This document shows, in pieces, positions 28,365-37,120 of a stretch of 64,000 bases of DNA; the first letter of the stretch is position 1; every line of letters starts with the position of its first letter. This DNA comes from Tyzzerella sp. GTDB taxonomy: Bacteria > Bacillota > Clostridia > Lachnospirales > Anaerotignaceae. The stretch is from positions 7,505-71,504 of the forward strand of contig DXZA01000050.1 of the NCBI GenBank assembly GCA_019415525.1, in the 5' to 3' direction. The position numbers and the translations under genes were made by a program. The notes below the pieces were generated by a model. It saw nothing but the letters and a program-made list of their open reading frames with translations. It was not told the origin of the DNA and ran no database searches.

Positions 28365-28583
28365 TCAATCTATTCTTTCAACAGTTATTGCTGCTTCCGG
28401 ACACATTCTGGCACAGCTTGCACAAGCTATACAGCTGTCTTCATCAATAATCATTGCCGGATTATATCCATTAGCATTTATTTTGGACTCATCAAGTTTT
28501 AAAATTTTCTTTGGACATACAGATACACAAAGTTCGCAGCCCTTACAGTAATATTCGCTTATGGTTATTTTTCCTTTAGCCAT
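28365..28583 (-). CDS. 2 x [4Fe-4S] ferredoxin subunit
   Basis: 72 residues with two CxxCxxCxxxCP cluster motifs: CKGCELCVSVCP and CIACASCARMCP. It is the delta (electron-carrier) subunit of the oxidoreductase encoded immediately downstream. GGAGGTG precedes the ATG. Confidence 0.95.
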   Translation of the reverse strand: MAKGKITISEYYCKGCELCVSVCPKKILKLDESKINANGYNPAMIIDEDSCIACASCARMCPEAAITVERID

Positions 28584-28605
28584 TTGAAGACACCTCCATC
28601 AAAAT

Positions 28606-29280
28606 TTACATCCATTCTTCCCTCATAAAGAATTTCATCGGAAAAAGTTCAGTTTCAATATTTTGGGGTTTAATTATATCTTCTATATATGAAGTATATT
28701 TTATAGGTATACCCGTTTCTTTTGAAACCTCACAAAGGAGATTTTCACCTTCTTTCAAAGTATCCTCTGTTGTTTCTCTAACAAGGTTTGTATTATTAAC
28801 AAAACCTGTTATATTAAGACCTGTTGCTTTTTCAAGGCTTTCTTTATGATAAATTATACCTTCTTTTGTTGATGTTTCAGGTCTTTTTGTATTTACCACC
28901 ATAATAAAATCAACTTCGGATTTATTAATAATAGGAAGAAGTCTTGCAAGTGTAATAGCACCTACATCATCACCTCCCAAATCAATTACATAATTATAAC
29001 TTTTGTCCTTTACAGGTGTTGCTATTTCCGGAGATATTGCAGGAATATCATAATTACCGTTTTTTATAGATGAGGAAATAACTTTTATACCCATATTTTC
29101 AAGTTCAAAAGTTTTTTCTCGTGAACGAAAATATGTATTTACAATATCCAAGTCAGAAATGGCCGTTTTCATTCCCATTTTATACAGTTTAACAGCATAA
29201 TTAATCGCAAATTCTGTTTTTCCACTTCCATAATGACCTGTAATAATTCGTATTCTTTTATCGTCAATAACCAAGAGCAT
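28606..29280 (-). CDS. P-loop NTPase (MinD/ParA-like) linked to 2-oxoacid oxidoreductase
   Basis: 224 residues. Walker A is ITGHYGSGKTEFAINYA; the deviant second motif DLDIVNTYFRSRE and VIDLGGDDVGA follow, as in SIMIBI-class ATPases. It is the first gene of the ferredoxin oxidoreductase operon, 22 nt before the ferredoxin gene. A role in enzyme maturation or regulation is inference only. The start is ambiguous: ATG at 29280 abuts GGGGTGA, while a TTG at codon 3 has better spacing. Confidence 0.85.
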   Translation of the reverse strand: MLLVIDDKRIRIITGHYGSGKTEFAINYAVKLYKMGMKTAISDLDIVNTYFRSREKTFELENMGIKVISSSIKNGNYDIPAISPEIATPVKDKSYNYVIDLGGDDVGAITLARLLPIINKSEVDFIMVVNTKRPETSTKEGIIYHKESLEKATGLNITGFVNNTNLVRETTEDTLKEGENLLCEVSKETGIPIKYTSYIEDIIKPQNIETELFPMKFFMREEWM

Positions 29281-29644
29281 TCACCCCTTTTATTATGTTT
29301 AATTTGCACAATAAAATATATTTTAAATAATTATAAATATAATTTATAGCTTATAGATAAAAGGTTTTACTTATATTATATATGTAAATTATAAACATAT
29401 TTTTAGTATTTTTCAATAATTTTTTCAATTTTTTCTATACTTTTTTATAAATATTATTATATAAAAATTGTATATATTATGAATTACTTTATACCAAAGG
29501 TTTTTACAATATTTGCTAAAACAATGTATAATTGCACAATGTCCGACAACATATTTTGTAAATATTTAAGTTAATCTTATGAAACTCTTAAAGACTTAAA
29601 AGCGTATATATAATATAATGAAATGTATAAGGAGGCGAATAATT
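29281..29644. other. AT-rich divergent intergenic region
   Basis: 364 nt without a gene between the oxidoreductase operon (minus) and the deacetylase gene (plus). Very AT-rich (runs of TATATA). Toward the deacetylase, a TATAAT-like box (about 29607-29618) lies just before AAGGAGG. No clear riboswitch, hairpin or repeat was seen. Confidence 0.4.
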
Positions 29645-30826
29645 ATGAAAAAAATAATATATATGTTTATACTTGCTATTTCTATAAACTCATTAACAAT
29701 AACAGCCTTTGGACAAGAAAAAGTATTTGATACAAACTCTATATCTACATATTCAGAAAGACAATACTATTATATTGATAGAGGAGAGTTTTCTTCATAT
29801 GTAGCAGAATTATATAAATTAATGTCACAAAAAGACCTTCCAAATAGTCAAAATAATTTTACTGATATAGATACTAATATATATCCTCAAATACCAAAAC
29901 TTGCTTCTTTGGGAATTATGGTAGGAACAGGGGAAAATCAATTTTCTCCTGCTTCAACACTTACAACTAATAATTTATGTCAAGTTATAGTCAATACAAT
30001 AAAAGCTGTATATCCTGAAATGCAAATTACAGAAACTCCTTTTGAATTTGCAGTTACACGAGGAATTATAAGCCAAAAAACAGATTTAAACAGCAAAGTA
30101 ACTCTTGGCGAAACAATAGATGCTTTCAATAAAACACTAAATGCAGCACCTAATTTTCAAGCTACTGTTGTTTTTGAAAAAGAAACTCCTATAACATATG
30201 ATAAAATAGCATATCTTACATTTGACGACGGTGTTTCTGCAAATACAATAAAAATACTTGATACATTAAAAGAATATAATATAAAAGCAACCTTTTATCT
30301 TACAGGAGAAACAGACCCAGCTATATTAAAAAGAATGGTTGATGAAGGTCATGCAATAGGTAATCATACATACAGCCACGATTATAAATATATATATTCA
30401 AGTGTAGAAAACTTCTTTAATGATTTTTATAAAGAAGAAGCATATCTTGAGTCTATAATAGGATATAAACCAACACTTGTACGACTCCCTGGAGGTTCAA
30501 ACAATACAGTAAGCCATCAGTATGGCGGAAGTAATATTATGAAAGAAATAACAGCAGAACTTACAAAACGAGGATATATATATACTGACTGGAATTCTGA
30601 AGCAAAAGATGCAACTACAAAAAATATTACACCACAACAAGTTAAAGATAATATATTCTCAACAGTATCAAAAAATAAAAATGCAGTTGTACTTATGCAT
30701 CAAACAGTTGGAAAAGAAGCCACAGCCGAGGCTTTACCTTCTGTAATAGAAGAGTTTAAAAAACTTGGTTTTGGTTTTGATAAAATTTCAGAAACTTCAT
30801 ATAATACACAATTTACATTAAAATAA
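29645..30826 (+). CDS. Secreted polysaccharide deacetylase with SLH-like N-terminus
   Basis: 393 residues: signal peptide, one SLH-like domain (about 65-125; FTDIDTNIYPQIPKLASLGI, TGENQFSPASTLTTNNL), then a NodB carbohydrate-esterase-4 domain (about 195-385; YLTFDDGVSANT, ATFYLTG, GNHTYSHDY, LVRLPGGS, DWNSEAKD). Zinc ligands Asp-His-His are present. It deacetylates peptidoglycan or another amino-sugar polymer at the wall. Start at 29645 with AAGGAGGCG; an upstream ATG (29618) adds a non-signal sequence. Confidence 0.9.
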   Translation: MKKIIYMFILAISINSLTITAFGQEKVFDTNSISTYSERQYYYIDRGEFSSYVAELYKLMSQKDLPNSQNNFTDIDTNIYPQIPKLASLGIMVGTGENQFSPASTLTTNNLCQVIVNTIKAVYPEMQITETPFEFAVTRGIISQKTDLNSKVTLGETIDAFNKTLNAAPNFQATVVFEKETPITYDKIAYLTFDDGVSANTIKILDTLKEYNIKATFYLTGETDPAILKRMVDEGHAIGNHTYSHDYKYIYSSVENFFNDFYKEEAYLESIIGYKPTLVRLPGGSNNTVSHQYGGSNIMKEITAELTKRGYIYTDWNSEAKDATTKNITPQQVKDNIFSTVSKNKNAVVLMHQTVGKEATAEALPSVIEEFKKLGFGFDKISETSYNTQFTLK

Positions 30827-30831
30827 AAAGA

Positions 30832-30866
30832 AAATCCGATAACTTTCGTTATCGGATTTCTTTTTT
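30832..30866. terminator. Bidirectional terminator deacetylase / GH20
   Basis: Stem AAATCCGATAAC (30832-30843) / GTTATCGGATTT (30848-30859) with a TTTC-type loop and T-run on both strands, between convergent genes. Confidence 0.85.
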
Positions 30867-30905
30867 TATAAATCATTTTGGGAAAAAAATTTATAAACTT
30901 ATATA

Positions 30906-33900
30906 TTATTTTTCTATCATACGCATAAGTATTGAAGCAACTTCGGCACGTGTAGCATTACCCTGTGGGTCAAGTGTATTATCATTGCGTCCTGATAATA
31001 TACCATTTTCAACAGCCCATACAATAGCATTTTCTGACCATTCAGAGATACTACCACTATCAGCAAAATCAACTGTTCCTGTTACTTCCGGAGAACCTGC
31101 ATAACGATAAAGTATTGTTGCAAGCTGTTCACGTGTTATTGAATTTTCAGGTGCAAAGATATTTTCTGTTACTCCTGAAACAAATCCATTTTCTTGTGCC
31201 CAAGCAATTGCTTTTGCATAATACTTATCACTTGTAACATCATCAAATTTTGCTGTTACATCTGTTTCTGGTGAACCTGCAAGACGATAAAGAACTGTTG
31301 CAAGCATTCCTCTTGTCATATTATAATCTGGACCAAATTCTTTTTCTGTTACTCCTGAGAAAAGACCTTTTTCTGTTACAAACTCAACAGCTTTTGCAAA
31401 CCATTTATCTGTTGTTACATCAGCAAATGCTTTTACTGTTTCTTCTGGCATTTCTACCTTTGGAGTATCTTCTTCTTTAATTTCTGTAGTTTCATCTTCT
31501 TTATTTTCATTTGGTCTTGTTGGTTTTACAGTATATGAATTATCTGAAGATGAGCTATCTTCTGTTACAGTAACTTTTTCAAGTTTTTCAAATCCTTGAA
31601 CCATTTCATTATAAACAGCTTCAAGTTTTGACTGTTCAGCACCTTCTCCTACTAAAGCTTCTGCACGTTTAACAATTTCTTTTAATGCATTATAACTAGC
31701 TTCTGTATATTTATCTTTGTTAAGACCTTTAAATTCTTCTATTTTTGCTTTTACTCTATCTAATAAAGTTGCATCGCCTGTAATTTTAAATGTTTTTTCA
31801 ACTACACCTGAATATAATCCTTTACCTGTAATAACAACTTTAGCTTCACCAGGTTCAACATTATTTTCATATGAAAGTGTATAATCTGTATCTTTTACAA
31901 GAGTGAAACCATCTATTTTAACTTTTGGTTCTGGTATTATAGGTTTTCCTGTAAATTCGAAGCTATCTTCCATTACAACTTCTGCTGATGATATATCAGG
32001 TGCTGCACAAATACGTATTTCAGCAGCTGACATAAATCTCTTACCAGAATCAGTTCCTGTTTCAAGACCTTTAAGACGAACATATTTAGCCTCAACAGCA
32101 TCAAAAGTTGCTGTTTTCCATTCAGCTTTTCTGCTCCATGTTCCAGTAGCTACATCTGTCCATTTTTCTCCGTCTGTACTTACCTGTACCAAATATTTAT
32201 CAACAACACCATTAATACCAGATGGACGTGGAAGATATTTAAGTCCACTTATAGTAGTTGCTTCTTCAAGCTCAATCTGTATCCAAGCTTCATCAGCTGT
32301 ACAACCACTCCAACTACTATGCCATATTGATGTTTCATCTTTATCAATAGCTTTCTGTGGTCCTTCGCCGTTCTGTGCACTTCCTGCTGTAATATCTGCA
32401 TATTTTTCAACTGGAATATCATATTTTCCATCTGTGAGAGCATTATCTACTTCAGAAGGTGACATAACAACATTATCAATATATCCAACAAATGCATTTG
32501 TTGTACTACCTATACGAGATACAGGAATACTAAATGATGAATTTCTAATACCTGTTTTTCCTTTAAACTGGCTATTTGAGTTTTCATCTGGAAGGAATGA
32601 GCCAACTGCACTTACTGTCTGTCCATTAACAACAAGTTTTGTTGATAATTCTTCACTTATGATTTCTACATTAACCCATTCATCTTCTGGAAGTTCATAA
32701 TCAAATACATAATCATAAAGTTCACGAGAGAAACCAAGTTTCCAAGTTGTAGCATCTTCGCTTTCACGTATAGCTTTTATATCATACTCACCATATGCAT
32801 GGTCACTTTCAAATATTACCTGTTTTAAAGCTCCACCGGCTGTCTTTTTAACACTAAATGAGAGTTTATCTCCCCAAGCCATTTTGTTAAGACCTGTTTC
32901 GGCATAGCTTGCACCACCATTAAGGCTTAAAGCACCATTTTCAAGGTGTGCACCATTAAGTGTAATATTATTATTGTTTCCTGATTTATCATTTAATGTT
33001 TCAAAATCATATGAAGCATATGTATTTGTACCTTCTTGTTTATTAACAGTATTAAGAGGGTTTGTATTTGGAGCAAGACCTATTGCTTTTCCATCTTTCT
33101 GTACTTCTGTAACTGTACGGTCAAGACCATCTCCACCTTCACCCCACATTTTAACACTTGCAGGAATAATAGCATCATACATACGAACAAAAGTATCCTG
33201 TTCATTTATACCAGCAGCACGTGTGTCTATATTATCCTGCCATATAGCAAATGAACCACCAAGCATTTGACTTGAACTTGCAGGAAGTTTTGTTCCTCCA
33301 ACTACATTAGGTGTCCAACCATAAACAGCATTAAGGTCAAGATAATCTCCATAAGCACCTCTGTTTCCATTTCCATTAGGAACTATATACATAGGTCCAT
33401 CTGTTATATTTATAAGGTCAAAACCAAGGTCATACATAGCCTTTGGATTTGCCCAACCTGTATTCCAAATATCAAGCTGTGCACCTTTAACATCTTCTGA
33501 TGTAAAAGGACTTTCAGAAGGATTTCCACTCATACTTGTAAGACTTCCCCATACACGAACTTGACGTCCCATATCTTCTTCTATAAATTTAATCATTTCT
33601 TTAAGGAAGTTACGATATGCAGGGTGACTGTCATAAAATTCGTCAGCACCAATGTGTATAACTGTATCTTCATCGCCAAATGTTCCATTTTCAATATATT
33701 CTCTAAATATATCTTTTACAACAGCAATAGCTTCCGGATTTGAAATATCCATATGGTCAATCCAAGGACGTCCATTGCTTCCAGCTTTATGAAGTGCTAA
33801 TTCTTTATATACTTTAGCTATTGAAAGAGCATGTGCTGGAACATCGATTTCTGGAACAACATTTACACCCATAGCTTTACAGCTTTCTATAAATCCTTTA

Positions 33901-36761
33901 AATTCTTCATTTGTATAATAATAATCTTTTGACTGAAGCTGATGTCCATTTCCTTTTCTGTCTGACTCAAGGCGGAAACCATCATAAGAATTCCAAGCAG
34001 CATCAATACTACCATAGTCTTCCATAAATATAAGGTTATCACTTAAATGAACATGAAGGTCATTAAGCTTGAACCACTCCATTGTTTTTGCAACTTGTTT
34101 AAGCATATCCATTGAGAAAGGTTTTCTTCCAACATCAAGCATAAAACCACGAAGACGGAATTCTGGATAGTCTTTTGCTGTACCTTTATCTATTGTATGA
34201 GCATCTCCACTTAATACAAGTGCTTGTAAAGCTGAACGAGTACCCCAGTTTATACCTGTTGGGTGAATAGATGTTATTGTTACATAATCTTTAACTTGCA
34301 TTTCATATGTTTCTTCATCATATCCTGGAAGTGCTAAAGTATCTTTTATTGTAATATAAATATCACCTTTTTTAGGCTGTCCTGTAACAATAGGAAGGTC
34401 AAAGCCGAATAAATCACGTATATCAGCCTTAAGATTTTCACTTACTTCTCCAAGGTCACCACTACCTAAAACAATACGGCTTCCTGATGTAAGTTCAAAT
34501 ACTTCTCCTTTTTCATCAGCTGAACTATACCATTCTGTAATTTCAGGAACAACTTTAGGTTTTGCATTTCCTTCATTTTCAGAATATTTTCCAGGTATTA
34601 CAACAACACGTCCCATATCTGTCGCTTTATCTTCAGGGTCACTCTGATTTACAGCTGTAATATCAAATTCAATATTCATATCAACAAGAGGTGTATATAT
34701 TGTGCCGTCAGCACCTACAACCTGTTCATAATTAGCTGCAAATGTAATATCAAAGCCTTCTGTAAGATTTTTAGCAACAACTTTGCCATCTTCTATTTCA
34801 AGAGTAACTTTTTTAACAACATTTGCTGCTGTATCTTTAGGTACTTTTGTTTCTTGATATGCTTCAAGTTCATACATTGAAACATTATTCCAGCCTGAGT
34901 TTGAATATTCTGCAATTCTTACTCTTACATACTGTGCATCAACTGCTTTATCGAAATTAATTATTTCTGGTGTTGAAGCGTCTGCTTTTTGTGTACGTGT
35001 TGACTGTATTTTCCAATCATCACCATCAACTGATGTTTCTATATAATATTTGCTTGCATTTGATGTTGATGAATTAAGTCCTGCTTCCCAATATATAACA
35101 ACACTATTTACAGAACGTACTTTTTTGAAATCAAGTGTTATTGTTGGTTCTTTAACACCTTGTTTTGTAGCCCAACGTGATGATTTATCTTTTTTATTTC
35201 CATCAATAGCTTTATCTGCTGTTAATGTATCTGTTTCTGAATTTGTTGCACTTGCTGTTGTTCCTTCATAACGAGCAAGATTTGTTCCTTCAGGTGCTTT
35301 TATAGCTTGGCTTGGAGTTTCCTCTTCAACAGTTTGTTTTTCCTGATATACTTCAAATTCATACATTGAAACATTATTCCAGCTTGTGTTTGAATATTCT
35401 TCTATTCTAACTCTTATATACTGTGCTTCAACTGCTTCTTCAAAGTTTATTACATCTTTTATAGGAACACCAGCAGCACCTTTTGTTTCTTTTGAAATTT
35501 CTTCAGCAATCTGAGGTTTTTCTGTTTTAGTTGCCTGTGTTGTCCATTTTTTACCATCAACTGATGTTTCTATATGATATTTACTTGCATTTGCAGTATC
35601 AGCACTTAAACCAGCTTCCCAATAAATTACTGCACTTTCTATTGAACGAAGAGCTCCAAGGTTAAGTGTTATTGTAGGCTCAGCTGCATCTTTATTTGTA
35701 GCCCAACGTGATGCAGAATCTGTATGATTTCCATCAATAACTTTGTCTGCTGTAAAATCTGTATCATTTTCGTGGTCTGTAGCAGAAGCTTCTACACCTT
35801 CAACAGTTGCAAGATTTGTTCCCTGTGGAAGTTTTTCTGCTCCACTTTCTTCTTCAATAACTTGTTTTTCCTGATACACTTCAAATTCATACATTGAAAC
35901 ATTATTCCAGCCTGAGTTTGAATATTCTTCTACTCTAACTCTTATATACTGTGCTTCAACTGCTCCTTCAAAGTTTATTACATCTTTTATAGGAACGCCT
36001 TCGTTACCTTTTGTTTCTTTTGTAGCTTCTTCAACAACTTGAGGTTTTTCTGTTTTAGTTACCTGTGTTGTCCATTTTTCACCATCAACTGATGTTTCTA
36101 TATGATATTTACTTGCATTTGCAGTATTAGCACTAAAACCAGCTTCCCAATAAATTACTGCACTTTCTATTGAACGGAGAGCTCCAAGATTAAGTGTTAC
36201 TGTAGGTTCATTAACATTTACATCAGTAGCCCAACGTGATGGACCTTTTTCTTTAACTCCATCAATAACTTTATCTGCTGTAAACTCTGTCTTATTTTCG
36301 TAGTTTGTTACACTTGCTTCTACACCTTCAAGTGTAGCAAGGTTTGTTCCTTTATCAACAATAACAGGACCAGTAGCAATATCTTCTACTTCTGTAATAG
36401 GCTTTGCCTCTTCAAGTTTTATTGCAGGTATTTCTGTTTTTTCTTCTGTTGTATCTTCATCTATTTTACCACTCTCTGTTACATCTTCTGTTGGTTTATT
36501 ATCTACAACATCATCTTTTTCATTAACTGTAACATTCTCTGTTTGATTATCCTCTGTTGTATCTTCTGTAACAGTTTCTGTTGGTTGACTTTCTATTTTT
36601 TCTGCATCATTAATTTCAGTTGCAGGTATTTCTGTTTTTTCAATTTTAATATTTTCAATACTTTCTCCTACTTCAGTAGCAATAGCAGAAACTCCCGTTC
36701 CTAAAGTCATACAAGAAGCAAGAATAAGAGATATACTCTTTTTATAGAAATTCTTTTTCAT
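30906..36761 (-). CDS. Cell-surface multidomain GH20 beta-hexosaminidase with CBM32 and SLH domains
   Basis: 1951 residues. Signal peptide; Thr/Glu-rich region (about 25-135); three discoidin/CBM32 repeats starting near 140, 316 and 494; a GH20b-like domain (735-865); the GH20 catalytic barrel (870-1215) with RGFMLDVGRKPF, LHVHLSDN and the Asp-Glu pair D1040-E1041 in HIGADEFYD; a LamG-like domain (1250-1440); a fourth CBM32 (1450-1580); Ig-like (1600-1660); FIVAR (1665-1725); three SLH repeats (1780-1951). It would release terminal HexNAc or lacto-N-biose-type units outside the cell. An antiterminator target precedes the gene; GGGAGG before the ATG. The GH20 type (lacto-N-biosidase or hexosaminidase) is unresolved. 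Confidence 0.93.
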   Translation of the reverse strand: MKKNFYKKSISLILASCMTLGTGVSAIATEVGESIENIKIEKTEIPATEINDAEKIESQPTETVTEDTTEDNQTENVTVNEKDDVVDNKPTEDVTESGKIDEDTTEEKTEIPAIKLEEAKPITEVEDIATGPVIVDKGTNLATLEGVEASVTNYENKTEFTADKVIDGVKEKGPSRWATDVNVNEPTVTLNLGALRSIESAVIYWEAGFSANTANASKYHIETSVDGEKWTTQVTKTEKPQVVEEATKETKGNEGVPIKDVINFEGAVEAQYIRVRVEEYSNSGWNNVSMYEFEVYQEKQVIEEESGAEKLPQGTNLATVEGVEASATDHENDTDFTADKVIDGNHTDSASRWATNKDAAEPTITLNLGALRSIESAVIYWEAGLSADTANASKYHIETSVDGKKWTTQATKTEKPQIAEEISKETKGAAGVPIKDVINFEEAVEAQYIRVRIEEYSNTSWNNVSMYEFEVYQEKQTVEEETPSQAIKAPEGTNLARYEGTTASATNSETDTLTADKAIDGNKKDKSSRWATKQGVKEPTITLDFKKVRSVNSVVIYWEAGLNSSTSNASKYYIETSVDGDDWKIQSTRTQKADASTPEIINFDKAVDAQYVRVRIAEYSNSGWNNVSMYELEAYQETKVPKDTAANVVKKVTLEIEDGKVVAKNLTEGFDITFAANYEQVVGADGTIYTPLVDMNIEFDITAVNQSDPEDKATDMGRVVVIPGKYSENEGNAKPKVVPEITEWYSSADEKGEVFELTSGSRIVLGSGDLGEVSENLKADIRDLFGFDLPIVTGQPKKGDIYITIKDTLALPGYDEETYEMQVKDYVTITSIHPTGINWGTRSALQALVLSGDAHTIDKGTAKDYPEFRLRGFMLDVGRKPFSMDMLKQVAKTMEWFKLNDLHVHLSDNLIFMEDYGSIDAAWNSYDGFRLESDRKGNGHQLQSKDYYYTNEEFKGFIESCKAMGVNVVPEIDVPAHALSIAKVYKELALHKAGSNGRPWIDHMDISNPEAIAVVKDIFREYIENGTFGDEDTVIHIGADEFYDSHPAYRNFLKEMIKFIEEDMGRQVRVWGSLTSMSGNPSESPFTSEDVKGAQLDIWNTGWANPKAMYDLGFDLINITDGPMYIVPNGNGNRGAYGDYLDLNAVYGWTPNVVGGTKLPASSSQMLGGSFAIWQDNIDTRAAGINEQDTFVRMYDAIIPASVKMWGEGGDGLDRTVTEVQKDGKAIGLAPNTNPLNTVNKQEGTNTYASYDFETLNDKSGNNNNITLNGAHLENGALSLNGGASYAETGLNKMAWGDKLSFSVKKTAGGALKQVIFESDHAYGEYDIKAIRESEDATTWKLGFSRELYDYVFDYELPEDEWVNVEIISEELSTKLVVNGQTVSAVGSFLPDENSNSQFKGKTGIRNSSFSIPVSRIGSTTNAFVGYIDNVVMSPSEVDNALTDGKYDIPVEKYADITAGSAQNGEGPQKAIDKDETSIWHSSWSGCTADEAWIQIELEEATTISGLKYLPRPSGINGVVDKYLVQVSTDGEKWTDVATGTWSRKAEWKTATFDAVEAKYVRLKGLETGTDSGKRFMSAAEIRICAAPDISSAEVVMEDSFEFTGKPIIPEPKVKIDGFTLVKDTDYTLSYENNVEPGEAKVVITGKGLYSGVVEKTFKITGDATLLDRVKAKIEEFKGLNKDKYTEASYNALKEIVKRAEALVGEGAEQSKLEAVYNEMVQGFEKLEKVTVTEDSSSSDNSYTVKPTRPNENKEDETTEIKEEDTPKVEMPEETVKAFADVTTDKWFAKAVEFVTEKGLFSGVTEKEFGPDYNMTRGMLATVLYRLAGSPETDVTAKFDDVTSDKYYAKAIAWAQENGFVSGVTENIFAPENSITREQLATILYRYAGSPEVTGTVDFADSGSISEWSENAIVWAVENGILSGRNDNTLDPQGNATRAEVASILMRMIEK
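34850..36344 (-). repeat. Tandem CBM32 coding repeats
   Basis: Three consecutive copies of a discoidin domain. The first two are spaced by 528 nt (176 codons) and remain nearly identical at nucleotide level over long stretches, including silent positions, pointing to a recent in-frame duplication. The third is 178 codons further and has diverged more. Confidence 0.85.
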
Positions 36762-36831
36762 TTCATAACCTCCCTTTTTTATAAATACATAAAGTATTCA
36801 TATAAAAACCATTTTAAAAAAAGCGATAAAA

Positions 36832-36905
36832 AAAACCCAACTCCAAAAATAATAAAATAAAACTATAAAAAATATAATTTTATTATATATTCTGAGTTCG
36901 GTTTT
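36832..36905 (-). terminator. Conditional terminator in the GH20 leader
   Basis: On the minus strand AAAACCGAACTC (36894-36905) pairs with GAGTTGGGTTTT (36832-36843), 11 of 12 positions, with further AT pairing inside; eight T follow (36828-36835). The 5' arm overlaps the RAT, so RAT folding excludes the terminator. Confidence 0.8.
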
Positions 36906-36928
36906 GCCTGCACTATCAGTAACAATCC
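36900..36928 (-). promoter_or_regulatory. Ribonucleic antiterminator (RAT), BglG/LicT/SacT type
   Basis: Minus strand: GGATTGTTACTG, a 5-nt loop ATAGT, then GCAGGCAAAACC. Both arms are identical to those of E. coli bgl RAT as I recall it (loop CATTC). In known systems PTS-controlled antiterminators bind and stabilise this hairpin when substrate is present. No such antiterminator gene or PTS EII is in the window, so it must be encoded elsewhere. Confidence 0.85.
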
Positions 36929-37080
36929 GATATACAATATATCACTTCGGTTATAGTTTATCATATAAATTTATTTTTTAAAATTGACATATTATATATA
37001 AATAACCATATTTTTTTATCAATAATAAACAAAAAAATGATTTATAAATAAAAATGTTACATTAATTTATTGATTAATAA

Positions 37081-37118
37081 AAAAAACCTGTTTATATAAT
37101 TATATAAACAGGTTTTTT
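37081..37118. terminator. Terminator after clpB
   Basis: Perfect palindromic arms AAAAAACCTGTTTATATA (37081-37098) / TATATAAACAGGTTTTTT (37101-37118), directly after the clpB stop. Confidence 0.9.
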
Positions 37119-37120
37119 GT

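Larger units (their letters stand above)
36762..37120. other. Leader and intergenic region GH20 / clpB terminator
   Basis: 359 nt without a coding gene. From the GH20 side it holds the RBS, the attenuator hairpin (36832-36905), the RAT (36900-36928) and an upstream AT-rich stretch that presumably contains the promoter, although no clear -35/-10 pair was found. It ends in the clpB terminator at 37081-37118. Confidence 0.6.

Noticed and set aside
31903..32700. 265-codon frame on the plus strand
   Set aside because: Antisense shadow of the GH20 coding sequence; low-complexity Ser/Thr/Leu composition and no own ribosome site.
36890..36930. First read as a cyclic-di-GMP riboswitch because of GGCAAAACC
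   Set aside because: The matching second half is absent; the full segment fits the RAT consensus instead and overlaps a terminator.
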